From DASVWH01 sp036389715 (GTDB lineage: Bacteria > Acidobacteriota > Blastocatellia > Pyrinomonadales > Pyrinomonadaceae), in assembly GCA_036389715.1 (NCBI GenBank), contig DASVWH010000009.1, positions 1 through 28,674 on the forward strand: a stretch of DNA of 28,674 nt, read 5' to 3'. Every line of letters begins with the position of its first letter. The first letter of the stretch is position 1. The notes under the pieces were generated by a model. That model saw only the letters and a program-made list of their open reading frames with translations. It was not told the origin of the DNA and made no database searches. The position numbers and the translations under genes are program-made. Shown here one piece after another: positions 7,258 to 14,816 of the stretch.

Positions 7258-8511
7258 TCATTTGCCTTCGGAGCGGCTCAGTCCGAGAGGTTGCAGCGGT
7301 CGCGGCGAAGTGCCCTCGAAAAACCAGCTCGCGCCGACGCGCAGCCTGTGATGCCAGGTCGGGAGGCGCGAAGTGTAGAGCGCAAAGCGGGCCTGGCGTG
7401 CCAGCGGGCCGCCGAAAGCGCGTCCGCCGGTCAGCACCGCCGCGTGCTCCGTCCCGAGGCTGACCGCTTCGCCCAGCTCGACGAAATGCTTTGTCTTCAG
7501 CTCTCTTCCGGCCAGCAGGGCCTTGATGTTGGAGGCCAGCAGCCCGGCCTGCTGGTTGGCGAGCTGCGCCGTTCCGGCCAGCGTCGGCGTCGCGTCCTGG
7601 TAAAATGCGATGTCGCCGACCGCGAAGACACGCTCATGCCCGCGCACCTGCAACGTCGGCTCGACGATGATGAGCCCGCGCCGGTCTTTCTCCACCTCCA
7701 GCTTCTCGACCAGCGGGTTGACGCGCACGCCCGCCGTCCAGATGACCGCCGCGGCCGAAATCTCCGTCTGCTCGCCCCTGTGCTCGATGGTGAAGCCGGT
7801 CTCGGAGACGCTCTGCACGCGCGTCTCCGTGTGAATCTCGACGTGCGAGTCGCGCAGCGCCGCTTCGACGAAGGCGCGCATCTCGTCGCCCATGCCCGGC
7901 ACGACCTGCTCGCTCATCTCGACGACCATCACACGCGGCTCGCCGCGCAGCGCGCGCCTGCGGAAAGCATCGCGCAGGAGGTCCGAGATTTTGGTCGAAA
8001 GCTCGACGCCGCTCGCGCCTGCGCCGACGACGGCGAAGGTCAATGCGCGCTGCACGTCCTGCGGGGCAAGCTCCGGCGGGATGCGGTCGAGCGCCTGCAC
8101 CATCCGCCGCCTGAGCGCATCCGCGTGCGCTATCTTGCGAAACGGCATCGCGTGCTCTTCCGCCCCGGGGATGTTCCAGTAATTAGTGATGCCGCCGAGC
8201 GCCAGCACCAGCACGTCGTAAGCTAAGCGGCGCTCGCGCCCGGCGATGCTGACTTCGCGCGCCGCGAGATCGACATTCGTCACTGCGCCGCGAATGAAAC
8301 GCACGCGGTCGTCGAGCAGCTCCTTGAAGCCGGGCGCGATGTGCCAGGCTTCGACCTCGCCGCTCAGGTATTCGTAGAGCATCGGCGTAAAGAGAAAATG
8401 GTCTTCCGCGCTGACAAGCGTGACTTCGGCCGACCCCGCCAGGTCGAGCGCCGTAAAGAGCCCGCCGAAACCGCCGCCGATGATTAGGACTCGCGCCTGT
8501 TGTTTGTCCAT
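7258..8511 (-). CDS. NAD(P)/FAD-dependent oxidoreductase, type II NADH dehydrogenase-like
   Basis: NDH-2 enzymes oxidise NADH and reduce quinone at the inner face of the membrane without pumping protons. The 417-residue protein has two Rossmann folds. The N-terminal FAD site is VLIIGGGFGGLFTA (8-21) and the NAD(P) site is FAVVGAGASGVEL (159-171). The second FAD contact is VFAVGD (295-300). AQLANQQA (315-322) matches the AQxAxQQ segment near the quinone site in NDH-2. The C-terminus is less hydrophobic than in membrane-bound NDH-2. I chose ATG 8511 rather than the in-frame codon at 8643, because the Rossmann strand begins six residues in. The extra 44 residues are not family-like. The M23 peptidase follows 83 nt downstream. 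A related ferredoxin or sulfide:quinone reductase role cannot be excluded. Confidence 0.86.
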   Translation of the reverse strand: MDKQQARVLIIGGGFGGLFTALDLAGSAEVTLVSAEDHFLFTPMLYEYLSGEVEAWHIAPGFKELLDDRVRFIRGAVTNVDLAAREVSIAGRERRLAYDVLVLALGGITNYWNIPGAEEHAMPFRKIAHADALRRRMVQALDRIPPELAPQDVQRALTFAVVGAGASGVELSTKISDLLRDAFRRRALRGEPRVMVVEMSEQVVPGMGDEMRAFVEAALRDSHVEIHTETRVQSVSETGFTIEHRGEQTEISAAAVIWTAGVRVNPLVEKLEVEKDRRGLIIVEPTLQVRGHERVFAVGDIAFYQDATPTLAGTAQLANQQAGLLASNIKALLAGRELKTKHFVELGEAVSLGTEHAAVLTGGRAFGGPLARQARFALYTSRLPTWHHRLRVGASWFFEGTSPRPLQPLGLSRSEGK

Positions 8512-8647
8512 ATGCTCACTAGATTCCCGGCTCTGTGCTGGATTTCGGCAGATAGTAGCAGACAAAGCGCGCCCGCGCACACCCCTTTGAGCCCGACACC
8601 CCGGCCATAATTCAAATCTGCGGAGCAGAGCCCGGCTGACCATGCTC

Positions 8648-8677
8648 TTGACACGCAGGAGCGAATCGTCCTAATCT
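8648..8677 (+). promoter_or_regulatory. Candidate promoter upstream of the CAP-domain gene
   Basis: A perfect -35 TTGACA (8648-8653) is followed after 18 nt by TAATCT (8672-8677), a poor -10 match. It would give a leader of about 140 nt. The call rests mainly on the -35. Confidence 0.3.
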
Positions 8678-8766
8678 GCGCCTCGACCGGAAGCCGATAT
8701 TTCCGGGCCAAGCACGAATTAATCCTACCTCGTATTCGTCTTCCCGGCTTCCGGTGGTTTCCTGCG

Positions 8767-8785
8767 TTGTCAATCTGCATGACAA
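8767..8785. promoter_or_regulatory. Operator-like dyad TTGTCA-N7-TGACAA
   Basis: A perfect 6-bp inverted repeat with a 7-nt centre lies 37 nt before the start of the CAP-domain gene. The size is typical of a dimeric repressor site. No regulator is encoded next to it, so the binding protein is unknown. Confidence 0.35.
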
Positions 8786-8822
8786 TGCTTCCCCTAAAAT
8801 TCAATCAGGAGACTGAAAAACC

Positions 8823-9521
8823 GTGAACCGAAAATTGGTGTCCCTCTTCCCCCTGCTCGTATCGGTGTGCCTTTTATCCTTTGCCGCTCCGGCCTCCACG
8901 CATCCCGACACGCCCGAGAATAATTCCACTTCCAGGCCCGATTATCTTTCGCCCCTGGAGAAAGAGCTGCTCGATGAGATGAACCTGGCCCGGACGGAGC
9001 CGCAAAAGTACGCGGTCTTTGTCGAGGAATATAAGAGGCTCTACGAGGGCAAGCGTCTCCTGCGGCCGGGCAGGAAGCCGCTGGTAACCTTCGACGGCGT
9101 CGAAGCCGTGGACGAGGCGATAGGCTTTCTGCGCGCGGCCAAAGCCTTACCACCTTTTGAAATCTCGAAGGGCATCTGCCAGGCCGCCAGGGACCACGCC
9201 AACGACCTCGGGCTCAAAGGCATCATGGGCCACAAGGGCAGCGACGGCAGCCTGCCTAACGCCCGCCTCGACCGCTACGGCCGCTGGGAGAGCACGATTG
9301 GCGAGACCATCCTTTACGAGGTCAGCACGGCGCGCGAGATGGTCATCGCCTTAATCATTGACGACGGCGTCCCGACGCGCGGGCATAGAAACAATATCTT
9401 CAATCCTGACTACAGGATAGCGGGCCTCTCCATCAGCGCCCCGGCGACGACCGCGGCGCGCGGCGTGATTGACTACACGGGAGGCTTTCAAGAGAAGGCG
9501 GGCTGGGCCTCGCAGCGTTGA
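8823..9521 (+). CDS. Secreted CAP-domain (SCP/PR-1-like) protein
   Basis: CAP-domain proteins are secreted folds of uncertain biochemical role in bacteria. The 232-residue product starts at GTG with AGGAG 11 nt upstream. It has a Sec signal peptide (about residues 1-25, FPLLVSVCLLSFAAPAST). The mature part begins with the CAP helix LSPLEKELLDEMNLARTEPQ (43-62). The conserved cavity residues can be seen: His137 in GHKGSDG, Glu161 in IGETI and His188 in GHRNNIFNPDYR. These match the His/Glu tetrad of bacterial CAP proteins. An insertion rich in basic residues (about 65-110) separates the first helix from the rest. It is transcribed towards rpsO, and 139 nt separate the two. Confidence 0.87.
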   Translation: MNRKLVSLFPLLVSVCLLSFAAPASTHPDTPENNSTSRPDYLSPLEKELLDEMNLARTEPQKYAVFVEEYKRLYEGKRLLRPGRKPLVTFDGVEAVDEAIGFLRAAKALPPFEISKGICQAARDHANDLGLKGIMGHKGSDGSLPNARLDRYGRWESTIGETILYEVSTAREMVIALIIDDGVPTRGHRNNIFNPDYRIAGLSISAPATTAARGVIDYTGGFQEKAGWASQR

Positions 9522-9660
9522 GCTGGCGGTGGCCGCATTGGCCGCCCCTGACCCCGCTGGACAGCCTCCCGAAGCGCGTGTTAAATTGCCTCGTATTTTC
9601 AATTTAGCGGTTACCGCCGCCCGGCGGACTGACTGCGGTCTGGGAGGGCCATCGAGAGTA

Positions 9661-9927
9661 GTGTTAGCCAAAGAAACCAAAGAACAGATAGTCACCGATT
9701 ACAGGACCCACGAGGGGGATACGGGTTCCCCGCAGGTGCAGATTGCTCTGCTCAGCCAGCGCATCAACGAGCTGACCGAGCATTTCAAGACGCATAAGAA
9801 AGACAACCATTCCAGACGCGGACTGCTCAAGATGGTCTCGCAGCGCAGGAGTCTACTGGACTACCTCAAGCGCAAGGACATAGAGCGTTACCACGAGGTC
9901 GTCACCCGGCTCGGCCTGCGCCGCTAA
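9661..9927 (+). CDS. rpsO: Ribosomal protein uS15
   Basis: uS15 binds 16S rRNA early in assembly of the 30S platform. The 88-residue length is that of the family. The core motifs are present in order: DTGSPQVQIALLSQRINELT (20-39), HFKTHKKDNHSRRGLLKMVS (41-60), QRRSLLDYLK and RYHEVVTRLGLRR at the end. The start is the GTG at 9661, which gives the N-terminus (V)LAKETKEQ. A longer open frame reaches back to 9469, but that part overlaps the CAP gene in another frame and has no uS15 homology. GGAGG lies about 13 nt upstream and GAGAG lies nearer, so the binding site is not ideal. pnp follows in the same direction, the classical rpsO-pnp order. Confidence 0.97.
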   Translation: MLAKETKEQIVTDYRTHEGDTGSPQVQIALLSQRINELTEHFKTHKKDNHSRRGLLKMVSQRRSLLDYLKRKDIERYHEVVTRLGLRR

Positions 9928-10339
9928 ACGAAGGGCAGGGAACGGTTTAGCCGAAATCAAGAAGCCCGCAGCAGCAGAGATTTCTTCGAGGTCTCGAACA
10001 CACACAACAGCCCGCGTCTATCGAAGAGCTTCCGGCAGTGCCGAACGTGACGGCGATTTTAAACTGCCAAGTGGACGCGAGAAGAGCCCTAAGCAGATAA
10101 GCCAAAGGCGGCGATGGTCTCACGGTGCAGAGACTCGCCGCCTTTTCTTATATGACAGCACAACTAGCAGGCGATGGCCAAGCGGCAGGTGACGGCCCCT
10201 CTAAAAGGCGCGTCACTCATCACGTGCCGCCTGGTCCGCAGCTTTCAATAACGACCGGGCGCGGGCGCACGAGACGCCACGCGCCGCCTTGCTCGGCAAC
10301 CGAGCAGCGGTCACGTGTCCGAAGGAGACAAAGACGAGT
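9928..10339. other. rpsO-pnp intergenic region
   Basis: These 412 bases hold a strong terminator hairpin at 10105-10147 and no gene I can support. The part after the hairpin (10148-10339) must hold the pnp leader and probably a promoter, but I see no consensus -35/-10 pair. In E. coli this interval carries the RNase III site for pnp autoregulation. No equivalent long duplex is obvious here apart from the terminator itself. Confidence 0.55.
10105..10147 (+). terminator. Intrinsic terminator after rpsO
   Basis: AAGGCGGCGA (10105-10114) pairs with TCGCCGCCTT, and an upper stem GTCTC (10117-10121) pairs with GAGAC (10130-10134) around an 8-nt loop with a 2-nt bulge. TTTTC follows. It lies about 180 nt after rpsO and 195 nt before pnp, so it separates the two genes or attenuates read-through into pnp. 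Confidence 0.8.
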
Positions 10340-12481
10340 ATGCCAGTCAAAAAGTATCTCAAAGAATCAATCAAATTAGGCGACCGGGAGTTGACGGTCG
10401 AAACCGGCCGCGTTGCCAAGCAGGCCAACGGCTCGGTCATCGTCCGTTACGGCGACACGATGCTGCTGGTCGCGGCCGTCGGCACGCAGAGCCCGCGCGA
10501 GGGGATAGATTTCTTCCCCCTGACGGTCGAATATCGTGAATCCAATTACGCCGCCGGGCGCATCCCCGGCAACTACTTCCGGCGCGAAGGCCGTCCGACG
10601 GAGAAGGAGACGCTTACCAGTCGCCTGATTGACCGTCCCTTGCGCCCGCTCTTTACCGAAGGCTACCGCAACGAAACGCAGGTCATCGCCAACGTCATCT
10701 CGGCCGACCCGGACAACAACCCGGACGTGATGGCCATCACGGGCGCAAGCTGTGCGCTCTATCTCTCGGACATTCCGTTCCCGAACCCGATTGCGGGCGT
10801 CAGAATCGGCCTCATCGAAGGCCGCTACATCATCAACCCGACCTATGACGAGGTCCGCGAGTCGCGCCTGAACCTGATCGTCGCCGGCACGGAAGAGGCC
10901 ATCGTGATGGTCGAGGCGGGCGCATCGGAGGTCTCCGAGGAGATCATGGTCGAGGCCCTGATGCTCGCGCACAAGGAGATCAACCGCCTCTGTCGCTGGC
11001 AGAAGGAGCTTTACAAGGCGCTCGACGTACAGAAGCGCGAGGTCATAGCACCCGTCCTCAACGAAGAGATGCTCGGCGAAATCGAGAGGAATTACGCGGA
11101 GCGGCTGCGCGCGGCCCTCGATACGACGACGCAGGACAAGCAGGCCAGCTATGCGGCCGTTGACGCGCTCAAGAAGGAGGTCGTCGAGTCCTATCCTGAA
11201 GACCAGGCCGAGACGCGCCAGATGGCCAAGAAGATTTTCGACCACTTGAAAGAGACCATCTTCCGCGACGACATTCTCAACAAGCGCCGCCGCCCGGACG
11301 GCCGCCGCTTCTCCGAGATTCGCCCCATCACCTGCGAAGTCGGCTGGCTGCCGCGCGTTCACGGCTCCGCCCTCTTCACGCGCGGCGAGACGCAGGCGCT
11401 CGTCACGACCACCCTCGGGACCAAGGACGACGAGCAGTTCATGGACGACCTGGAGAAGGGCGAAATCAAGCGCCGCTTCCTGCTCCACTACAATTTCCCG
11501 CACTATTCGGTCGGCGAAGTGGGCCGCTTCGGCTCGTCCAGCCGCCGCGAAATCGGGCACGGCGTGCTCGCGCGCCGCTCCATCGAGCCCGTCCTGCCCG
11601 ACGAGGCCGATTTCCCTTACACGATTCGCATCGTCTCCGACATCACGGAGTCCAACGGCTCAAGCTCTATGGCCTCTGTCTGCGGCGGCATTCTGAGCCT
11701 GATGGACGCTGGCGTGCCCTTGAAGCGGCCGGTCGCGGGCGTGGCCATGGGCCTGGTGATGGAGGGCAACAAGTACGCCATCCTCTCCGACATCGCGGGC
11801 GCTGAAGACCACTATGGCGACATGGACTTCAAGGTCACGGGCACGAGCGAGGGCATCACGGCCCTGCAAATGGACATCAAGATCGGCGGCATCAACGCCC
11901 AGATCATGGCCGAAGCCCTGGAACAGGCCCGTAAAGGCCGCCTGCACATCCTCTCCATCATGGAAAAGACGCTGGCCGAGCCCAGGGAGGACATCGCGCC
12001 CTACGCGCCGCGTATCATCCAGATCAAGATTAATCCTGACAAAATCCGCGACGTGATCGGGCCCGGCGGCAAGATTATCCGCGCCCTGGTCGAAGAGACC
12101 GGAGCGAAGATTGACGTTGAAGACGACGGCACGATCTCGATTGCTTCGGCCGACGGCGCAGCCGCCCAGGCTGCTATTGACCGTATCCGCGGCATCACAG
12201 CCGAGGCCGAAATCGGCGAGACTTACCTCGGGACGGTCTCCCGAATCGTCGATTTCGGCGCTTTCGTCGAGATTTTCCCGGGCACGGACGGCCTGCTCCA
12301 CATCTCGGAGATAGCCGACCGGAGGGTCAAGGATGTCCGCGACGAGTTGAAGGAAGGCCAGCAAATCATGGTCAAGTGCATCGGCAAGGAAGGCAATAAG
12401 ATCAAGCTCTCGCGCAAGGCCGTCCTGCGCGACGAGAAACAGCAGGCCGAGGCCGCCGGCGCTGGCGACAGCGGCGAGTAA
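10340..12481 (+). CDS. pnp: Polyribonucleotide nucleotidyltransferase (PNPase)
   Basis: PNPase degrades RNA 3' to 5' by phosphorolysis and is a core part of the degradosome. The 713-residue protein shows the full domain series. The first RNase PH domain begins at about residue 10 (RELTVETGRVAKQANGSVIV) and carries RLIDRPLRPLF. A helical linker follows. The second, catalytic RNase PH domain (from about 320) contains GETQALVTTTLG, SSSMASVCGGILSLMDAGVP and GAEDHYGDMDFKVTG. The KH domain (about 555-612) has the GPGGKIIR loop, and the S1 domain (about 626-697) has GTVSRIVDFGAFVEIF. The ATG at 10340 is chosen because AGGAG lies 12 nt upstream and MPVKKYLKESI matches the usual N-terminus. The earlier in-frame codon at 10289 is not needed. 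Confidence 0.97.
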   Translation: MPVKKYLKESIKLGDRELTVETGRVAKQANGSVIVRYGDTMLLVAAVGTQSPREGIDFFPLTVEYRESNYAAGRIPGNYFRREGRPTEKETLTSRLIDRPLRPLFTEGYRNETQVIANVISADPDNNPDVMAITGASCALYLSDIPFPNPIAGVRIGLIEGRYIINPTYDEVRESRLNLIVAGTEEAIVMVEAGASEVSEEIMVEALMLAHKEINRLCRWQKELYKALDVQKREVIAPVLNEEMLGEIERNYAERLRAALDTTTQDKQASYAAVDALKKEVVESYPEDQAETRQMAKKIFDHLKETIFRDDILNKRRRPDGRRFSEIRPITCEVGWLPRVHGSALFTRGETQALVTTTLGTKDDEQFMDDLEKGEIKRRFLLHYNFPHYSVGEVGRFGSSSRREIGHGVLARRSIEPVLPDEADFPYTIRIVSDITESNGSSSMASVCGGILSLMDAGVPLKRPVAGVAMGLVMEGNKYAILSDIAGAEDHYGDMDFKVTGTSEGITALQMDIKIGGINAQIMAEALEQARKGRLHILSIMEKTLAEPREDIAPYAPRIIQIKINPDKIRDVIGPGGKIIRALVEETGAKIDVEDDGTISIASADGAAAQAAIDRIRGITAEAEIGETYLGTVSRIVDFGAFVEIFPGTDGLLHISEIADRRVKDVRDELKEGQQIMVKCIGKEGNKIKLSRKAVLRDEKQQAEAAGAGDSGE

Positions 12482-12506
12482 ATCCGGCCTAAAGGTAAGA
12501 GGGAGA

Positions 12507-12551
12507 AGGGCAAAAGTGGAGAGTCAGGAGTAAATCCTTCACTTTTGCCCT
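12507..12551 (+). terminator. Hairpin terminator after pnp
   Basis: Arms of 12 bp (AGGGCAAAAGTG at 12507-12518 and its complement at 12540-12551) enclose a 21-nt segment that itself contains AGGA/TCCT. A clean T run does not follow, although CTTTT occurs about 14 nt later. Confidence 0.6.
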
Positions 12552-12590
12552 CTGCCTTCCGGCTTTTAACATGATTGGTCCATCTTTTCC

Positions 12591-12619
12591 TTGACACTCG
12601 GCTTAAAGGCGGGTTTAAT
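12591..12619 (+). promoter_or_regulatory. Strong sigma70-type promoter for the PEP-CTERM locus
   Basis: Perfect TTGACA (12591-12596), an exact 17-nt spacer and TTTAAT (12614-12619, five of six to consensus). Transcription would start near 12626, which leaves a leader of about 298 nt before the ATG at 12925. Confidence 0.65.
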
Positions 12620-12924
12620 CGCATCCGCAAAACTGGAATACCTACAGCATTAAGCGTCTTTCTGTAGCAAAGGAAAGCCCACTCGGTGGTTTTCATCTGT
12701 TAAGGATATTTTGAAAGCGGTCGGGCTAAGGGTCGGAAAACGGCGCGGCGGCGGGGCGAGGAAGCCCTTCCGGGACTGCGCCGGTCAGAGGCGGTTTGAG
12801 ACCGCTGCGGCTGCGGCAGCCAGGTCGCTCAAGTTATTTTAAATCTTGCTTTTCTAGTGATTAAAGTCCGGCTCTGAAGGCTTCAGGGCCGAGACCGGAA
12901 AGACTCAAGGAGGAGTTCCCAACG

Positions 12925-13563
12925 ATGAGGAATCGAGCCAAACGATTAGCCGCTACGATACTCAGCGTCTTCCTAATGGCCGCCGTGCCGGTGCAAGCCG
13001 GTCCGATCCAGTTTACGGATGTCGTTCATGCGATTAGTAATGTCCAGAATGGCGGTCAAAGTGGGGAGCTTCGCCTGCGCAACGTTTCCCAGAACGGAAG
13101 CGCACCGGGTAACGGTCAGAACGGTTCTCAGCAGGATTCATCGCAGAGCACGACCACGGCTCCGGCGTCATCGCTGATTACGCCCGCCGGAGGGCCGCAG
13201 CAAGAGGGCGGCCAGCAGGGAACGGTCGAAGTCGTCGAAGAGGGCGACATCTCCGGCACGGTCTGCGATTGCGGCGAGATTCCCTTTTCGCCCGGCGGCG
13301 GCTTCCCGAAATGGCCTTTTATTCCGGCGATTGCCCTGGTCTGCCTGACCGGCGTCTGCTCTGGCGAGGAAGAAGAGTGTGAAGGCCCGGAGTGCGCGCC
13401 GCCTCCGCCGCCGTGCGAAGGTCCGCAGTGTACGCCGCCGCCGGAGGTTCCCGAACCGGCCTCGCTGCTGCTGCTCGGCTCAGGGCTGGCAGCCCTCGGA
13501 GCGCGCGCCCGTCGCCGCTACGGTCGTAAAACGGAGAGCAATCAAACTTCTACAGAGGTGTAA
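12925..13563 (+). CDS. PEP-CTERM sorting-domain surface protein
   Basis: PEP-CTERM proteins are exported and processed by an exosortase at a C-terminal Pro-Glu-Pro signal, often linked to extracellular polysaccharide. The 212-residue protein has a Sec signal (residues 1-25, cleaved near VQAG). A Gln/Asn/Gly/Ser-rich region (about 40-100) follows, then a CDCG segment (114-117) and a hydrophobic stretch at about 130-145. Two Cys repeats CEGPxCxPPP lie at 152-173. The C-terminal signal is VPEPASLLLLGSGLAALGA (175-193) followed by the basic cluster RARRRYGRK, as the family requires. AAGGAGGA lies 10 nt before the ATG. The PEGA/OmpA-like gene starts 2 nt after the stop, so the two are co-translated. 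The exosortase itself is not in this window. Confidence 0.87.
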   Translation: MRNRAKRLAATILSVFLMAAVPVQAGPIQFTDVVHAISNVQNGGQSGELRLRNVSQNGSAPGNGQNGSQQDSSQSTTTAPASSLITPAGGPQQEGGQQGTVEVVEEGDISGTVCDCGEIPFSPGGGFPKWPFIPAIALVCLTGVCSGEEEECEGPECAPPPPPCEGPQCTPPPEVPEPASLLLLGSGLAALGARARRRYGRKTESNQTSTEV

Positions 13564-13565
13564 AT

Positions 13566-14612
13566 ATGGCGAACAGACAGGCAGCTCATTACCGGCGCAA
13601 CGCTCTTCAAGCGAAATTCGCCTTCGCAGTTTTGATTGCCCTTTCGTTTCTCTGCGCACAGTCACAGGCCGTGCGCGCCGCCGACAAGAAGCCCAATTAC
13701 GGGCGCATCCAGATTTCGACGAATCCGGGCGGCTATCCGGTCCTGATTGACGGGCAGCCCGCTGGCGAAACGACCGTCAACGCGCGCCTGCTCGACCTGC
13801 CGCCGGGCTCGCACACCGTCGAGATAGTTTTCCCGACCGAGCGCTGGACGCAGGTCTTCAACCTCGTCGCGGGCCGCAAGAACTGCATCACGCTCAACTA
13901 CGCGCCCAAGACCATCTCGATCCCGACGCTCCCGTGCCCGTATCCGGTCAACGTCTCCGCGCCGTCCTCAGTCAATGACGGCGACGTGATTACGTTCTCG
14001 GCCGATGTCGGCTATAGCGGGACCTCGGCGCTCAATTACACCTGGACCGTGAGCCCGGCTTCGGCCAAGATCGTCAGCGGCGCGGGCACGCCGACCATCA
14101 CGGTTGATTCGACGGGACTCGGCAGCCAGCGCGTCTCGGCCATCCTGGTCGTAGACGACGGCTCGGGCGAGCGGACGTGCCGGCAGACGGCGCAGGCTGT
14201 GACCAATATCGTGGCCATGACGCCGCCCGCCAATCCGTCGCGCAAGTTCGACGAGTTCCCGAACATCGCCTTTGACGACTCGAAGGCGCGGCTCGATAAC
14301 CTGGCCATCTCTTTGCAGAACGAGCCGACCGCGCAGGGCTACATCATCGTCTACGGCGGACGCGCCAGCCGCGCCGGGCAGGCCGACAAACTCGGCAGCC
14401 GCGCCCGTGATTACATGATTAACCAGCGTGGCATTGACCCGAACCGCGTCGTCGTCGTCAACGGCGGCACACGCGACAGCGATTACTTCGAGCTCTGGGT
14501 CGTGCCGCAGGGCGCACAGCCGCCGCAGGGGACACCGGCCAGCGCGGGCTCCGGCGACCTGATTCAACCGGCGGCCAACCAGCGCCCGCGCCGCTCGCGC
14601 CGTCGAGACTAG
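13566..14612 (+). CDS. Exported PEGA / PKD-like / OmpA-like protein
   Basis: The 348-residue protein carries a signal sequence (hydrophobic about 18-34, cleavage near VRAA) and three modules. Residues 46-112 read as a PEGA domain (GRIQISTNPGGYPVLIDGQP, then LLDLPPGSHTVEIVFP), a surface-layer-associated beta domain. Residues 128-216 resemble a PKD or Ig-like domain (FSADVGYSGTSALNYTWTVS). Residues 235-315 resemble a reduced OmpA-like peptidoglycan-associating domain (DDSKARLDNLAISLQ, then GRASRAGQADKLGSRARDYM, then GIDPNRVVVVNGG). The C-terminus is basic (RPRRSRRRD). AGAGGTG precedes the ATG and lies in the 3' end of the PEP-CTERM gene. The pair may anchor a surface structure to the cell wall. 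That is inference. Confidence 0.8.
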   Translation: MANRQAAHYRRNALQAKFAFAVLIALSFLCAQSQAVRAADKKPNYGRIQISTNPGGYPVLIDGQPAGETTVNARLLDLPPGSHTVEIVFPTERWTQVFNLVAGRKNCITLNYAPKTISIPTLPCPYPVNVSAPSSVNDGDVITFSADVGYSGTSALNYTWTVSPASAKIVSGAGTPTITVDSTGLGSQRVSAILVVDDGSGERTCRQTAQAVTNIVAMTPPANPSRKFDEFPNIAFDDSKARLDNLAISLQNEPTAQGYIIVYGGRASRAGQADKLGSRARDYMINQRGIDPNRVVVVNGGTRDSDYFELWVVPQGAQPPQGTPASAGSGDLIQPAANQRPRRSRRRD

Positions 14613-14651
14613 CGCGAGGACGAAATAGTCGCCGCTCAAGGTAGTGGCAGG

Positions 14652-14707
14652 AAAGTGGTGGCAGGTGATTGAGACCCTCGGATGGTCTTGCTCACCTGCC
14701 ACTTTTT
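14652..14707 (+). terminator. Intrinsic terminator of the PEP-CTERM/PEGA unit
   Basis: TGGCAGGTGA (14659-14668) pairs with TCACCTGCCA (14692-14701). An inner stem AGACC/GGTCT (14672-14676 and 14684-14688) stacks on it, and five T follow at 14703-14707. The 5' AAAG and 3' CTTT can extend the stem across a bulge. Confidence 0.8.
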
Positions 14708-14731
14708 ACTTGTCGTTTGAGAGCCGCGTGT

Positions 14732-14788
14732 GTTAACAATCACGCGCGCGAGTTCACGCTCTGGAGATAGCTCATCCCGATTGTTAAC
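14732..14788. promoter_or_regulatory. Paired GTTAAC-centred inverted repeats (candidate operator)
   Basis: GTTAACAATC (14732-14741) is mirrored exactly by GATTGTTAAC (14779-14788). Each half carries the palindrome GTTAAC, and the two centres are 51 bp apart, close to five helical turns. They lie directly upstream of the 55-residue membrane protein gene and overlap the place where its promoter should be. Confidence 0.4.
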
Positions 14789-14816
14789 GACAGACTTTTG
14801 AAGGAGGATCAAAGTA

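Larger units (their letters stand above)
8512..8822. other. Divergent intergenic region, no gene
   Basis: These 311 bases separate the divergent NDH-2-like and CAP-domain genes and must hold both promoters. I see a TTGACA at 8648-8653, an operator-like dyad at 8767-8785 and a Shine-Dalgarno AGGAG at 8807-8811. No small gene or RNA is apparent. Confidence 0.6.
12482..12924. other. Intergenic region with pnp terminator and long leader of the PEP-CTERM gene
   Basis: These 443 bases carry the pnp terminator hairpin (12507-12551), a near-consensus promoter (12591-12619) and then about 300 nt of potentially structured leader before the PEP-CTERM gene. Small dyads in the leader include CTACAG/CTGTAG (12642-12647 and 12662-12667), CCAC-TCG-GTGG after it, GCGGT/ACCGC (12791-12805) and GGCTG-CGG-CAGCC (12809-12821). 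No gene is seen. Confidence 0.65.

Noticed and set aside
9469..9660. N-terminal extension of rpsO from the upstream in-frame start
   Set aside because: The extension overlaps the 3' end of the CAP gene in another frame, and uS15 proteins are 88-90 residues. The GTG at 9661 gives the right length.
10376..11560. A 394-codon minus-strand frame opposite pnp
   Set aside because: It is a long shadow of a GC-rich gene. The opposite strand encodes a full-length PNPase with every domain.
12630..12720. A c-di-GMP (GEMM) riboswitch in the PEP-CTERM leader
   Set aside because: PEP-CTERM loci are sometimes controlled by c-di-GMP, and the leader has GCAAAGG-type words, but the conserved core with its fixed GACGCAAAGCC segment and paired stems is not present.
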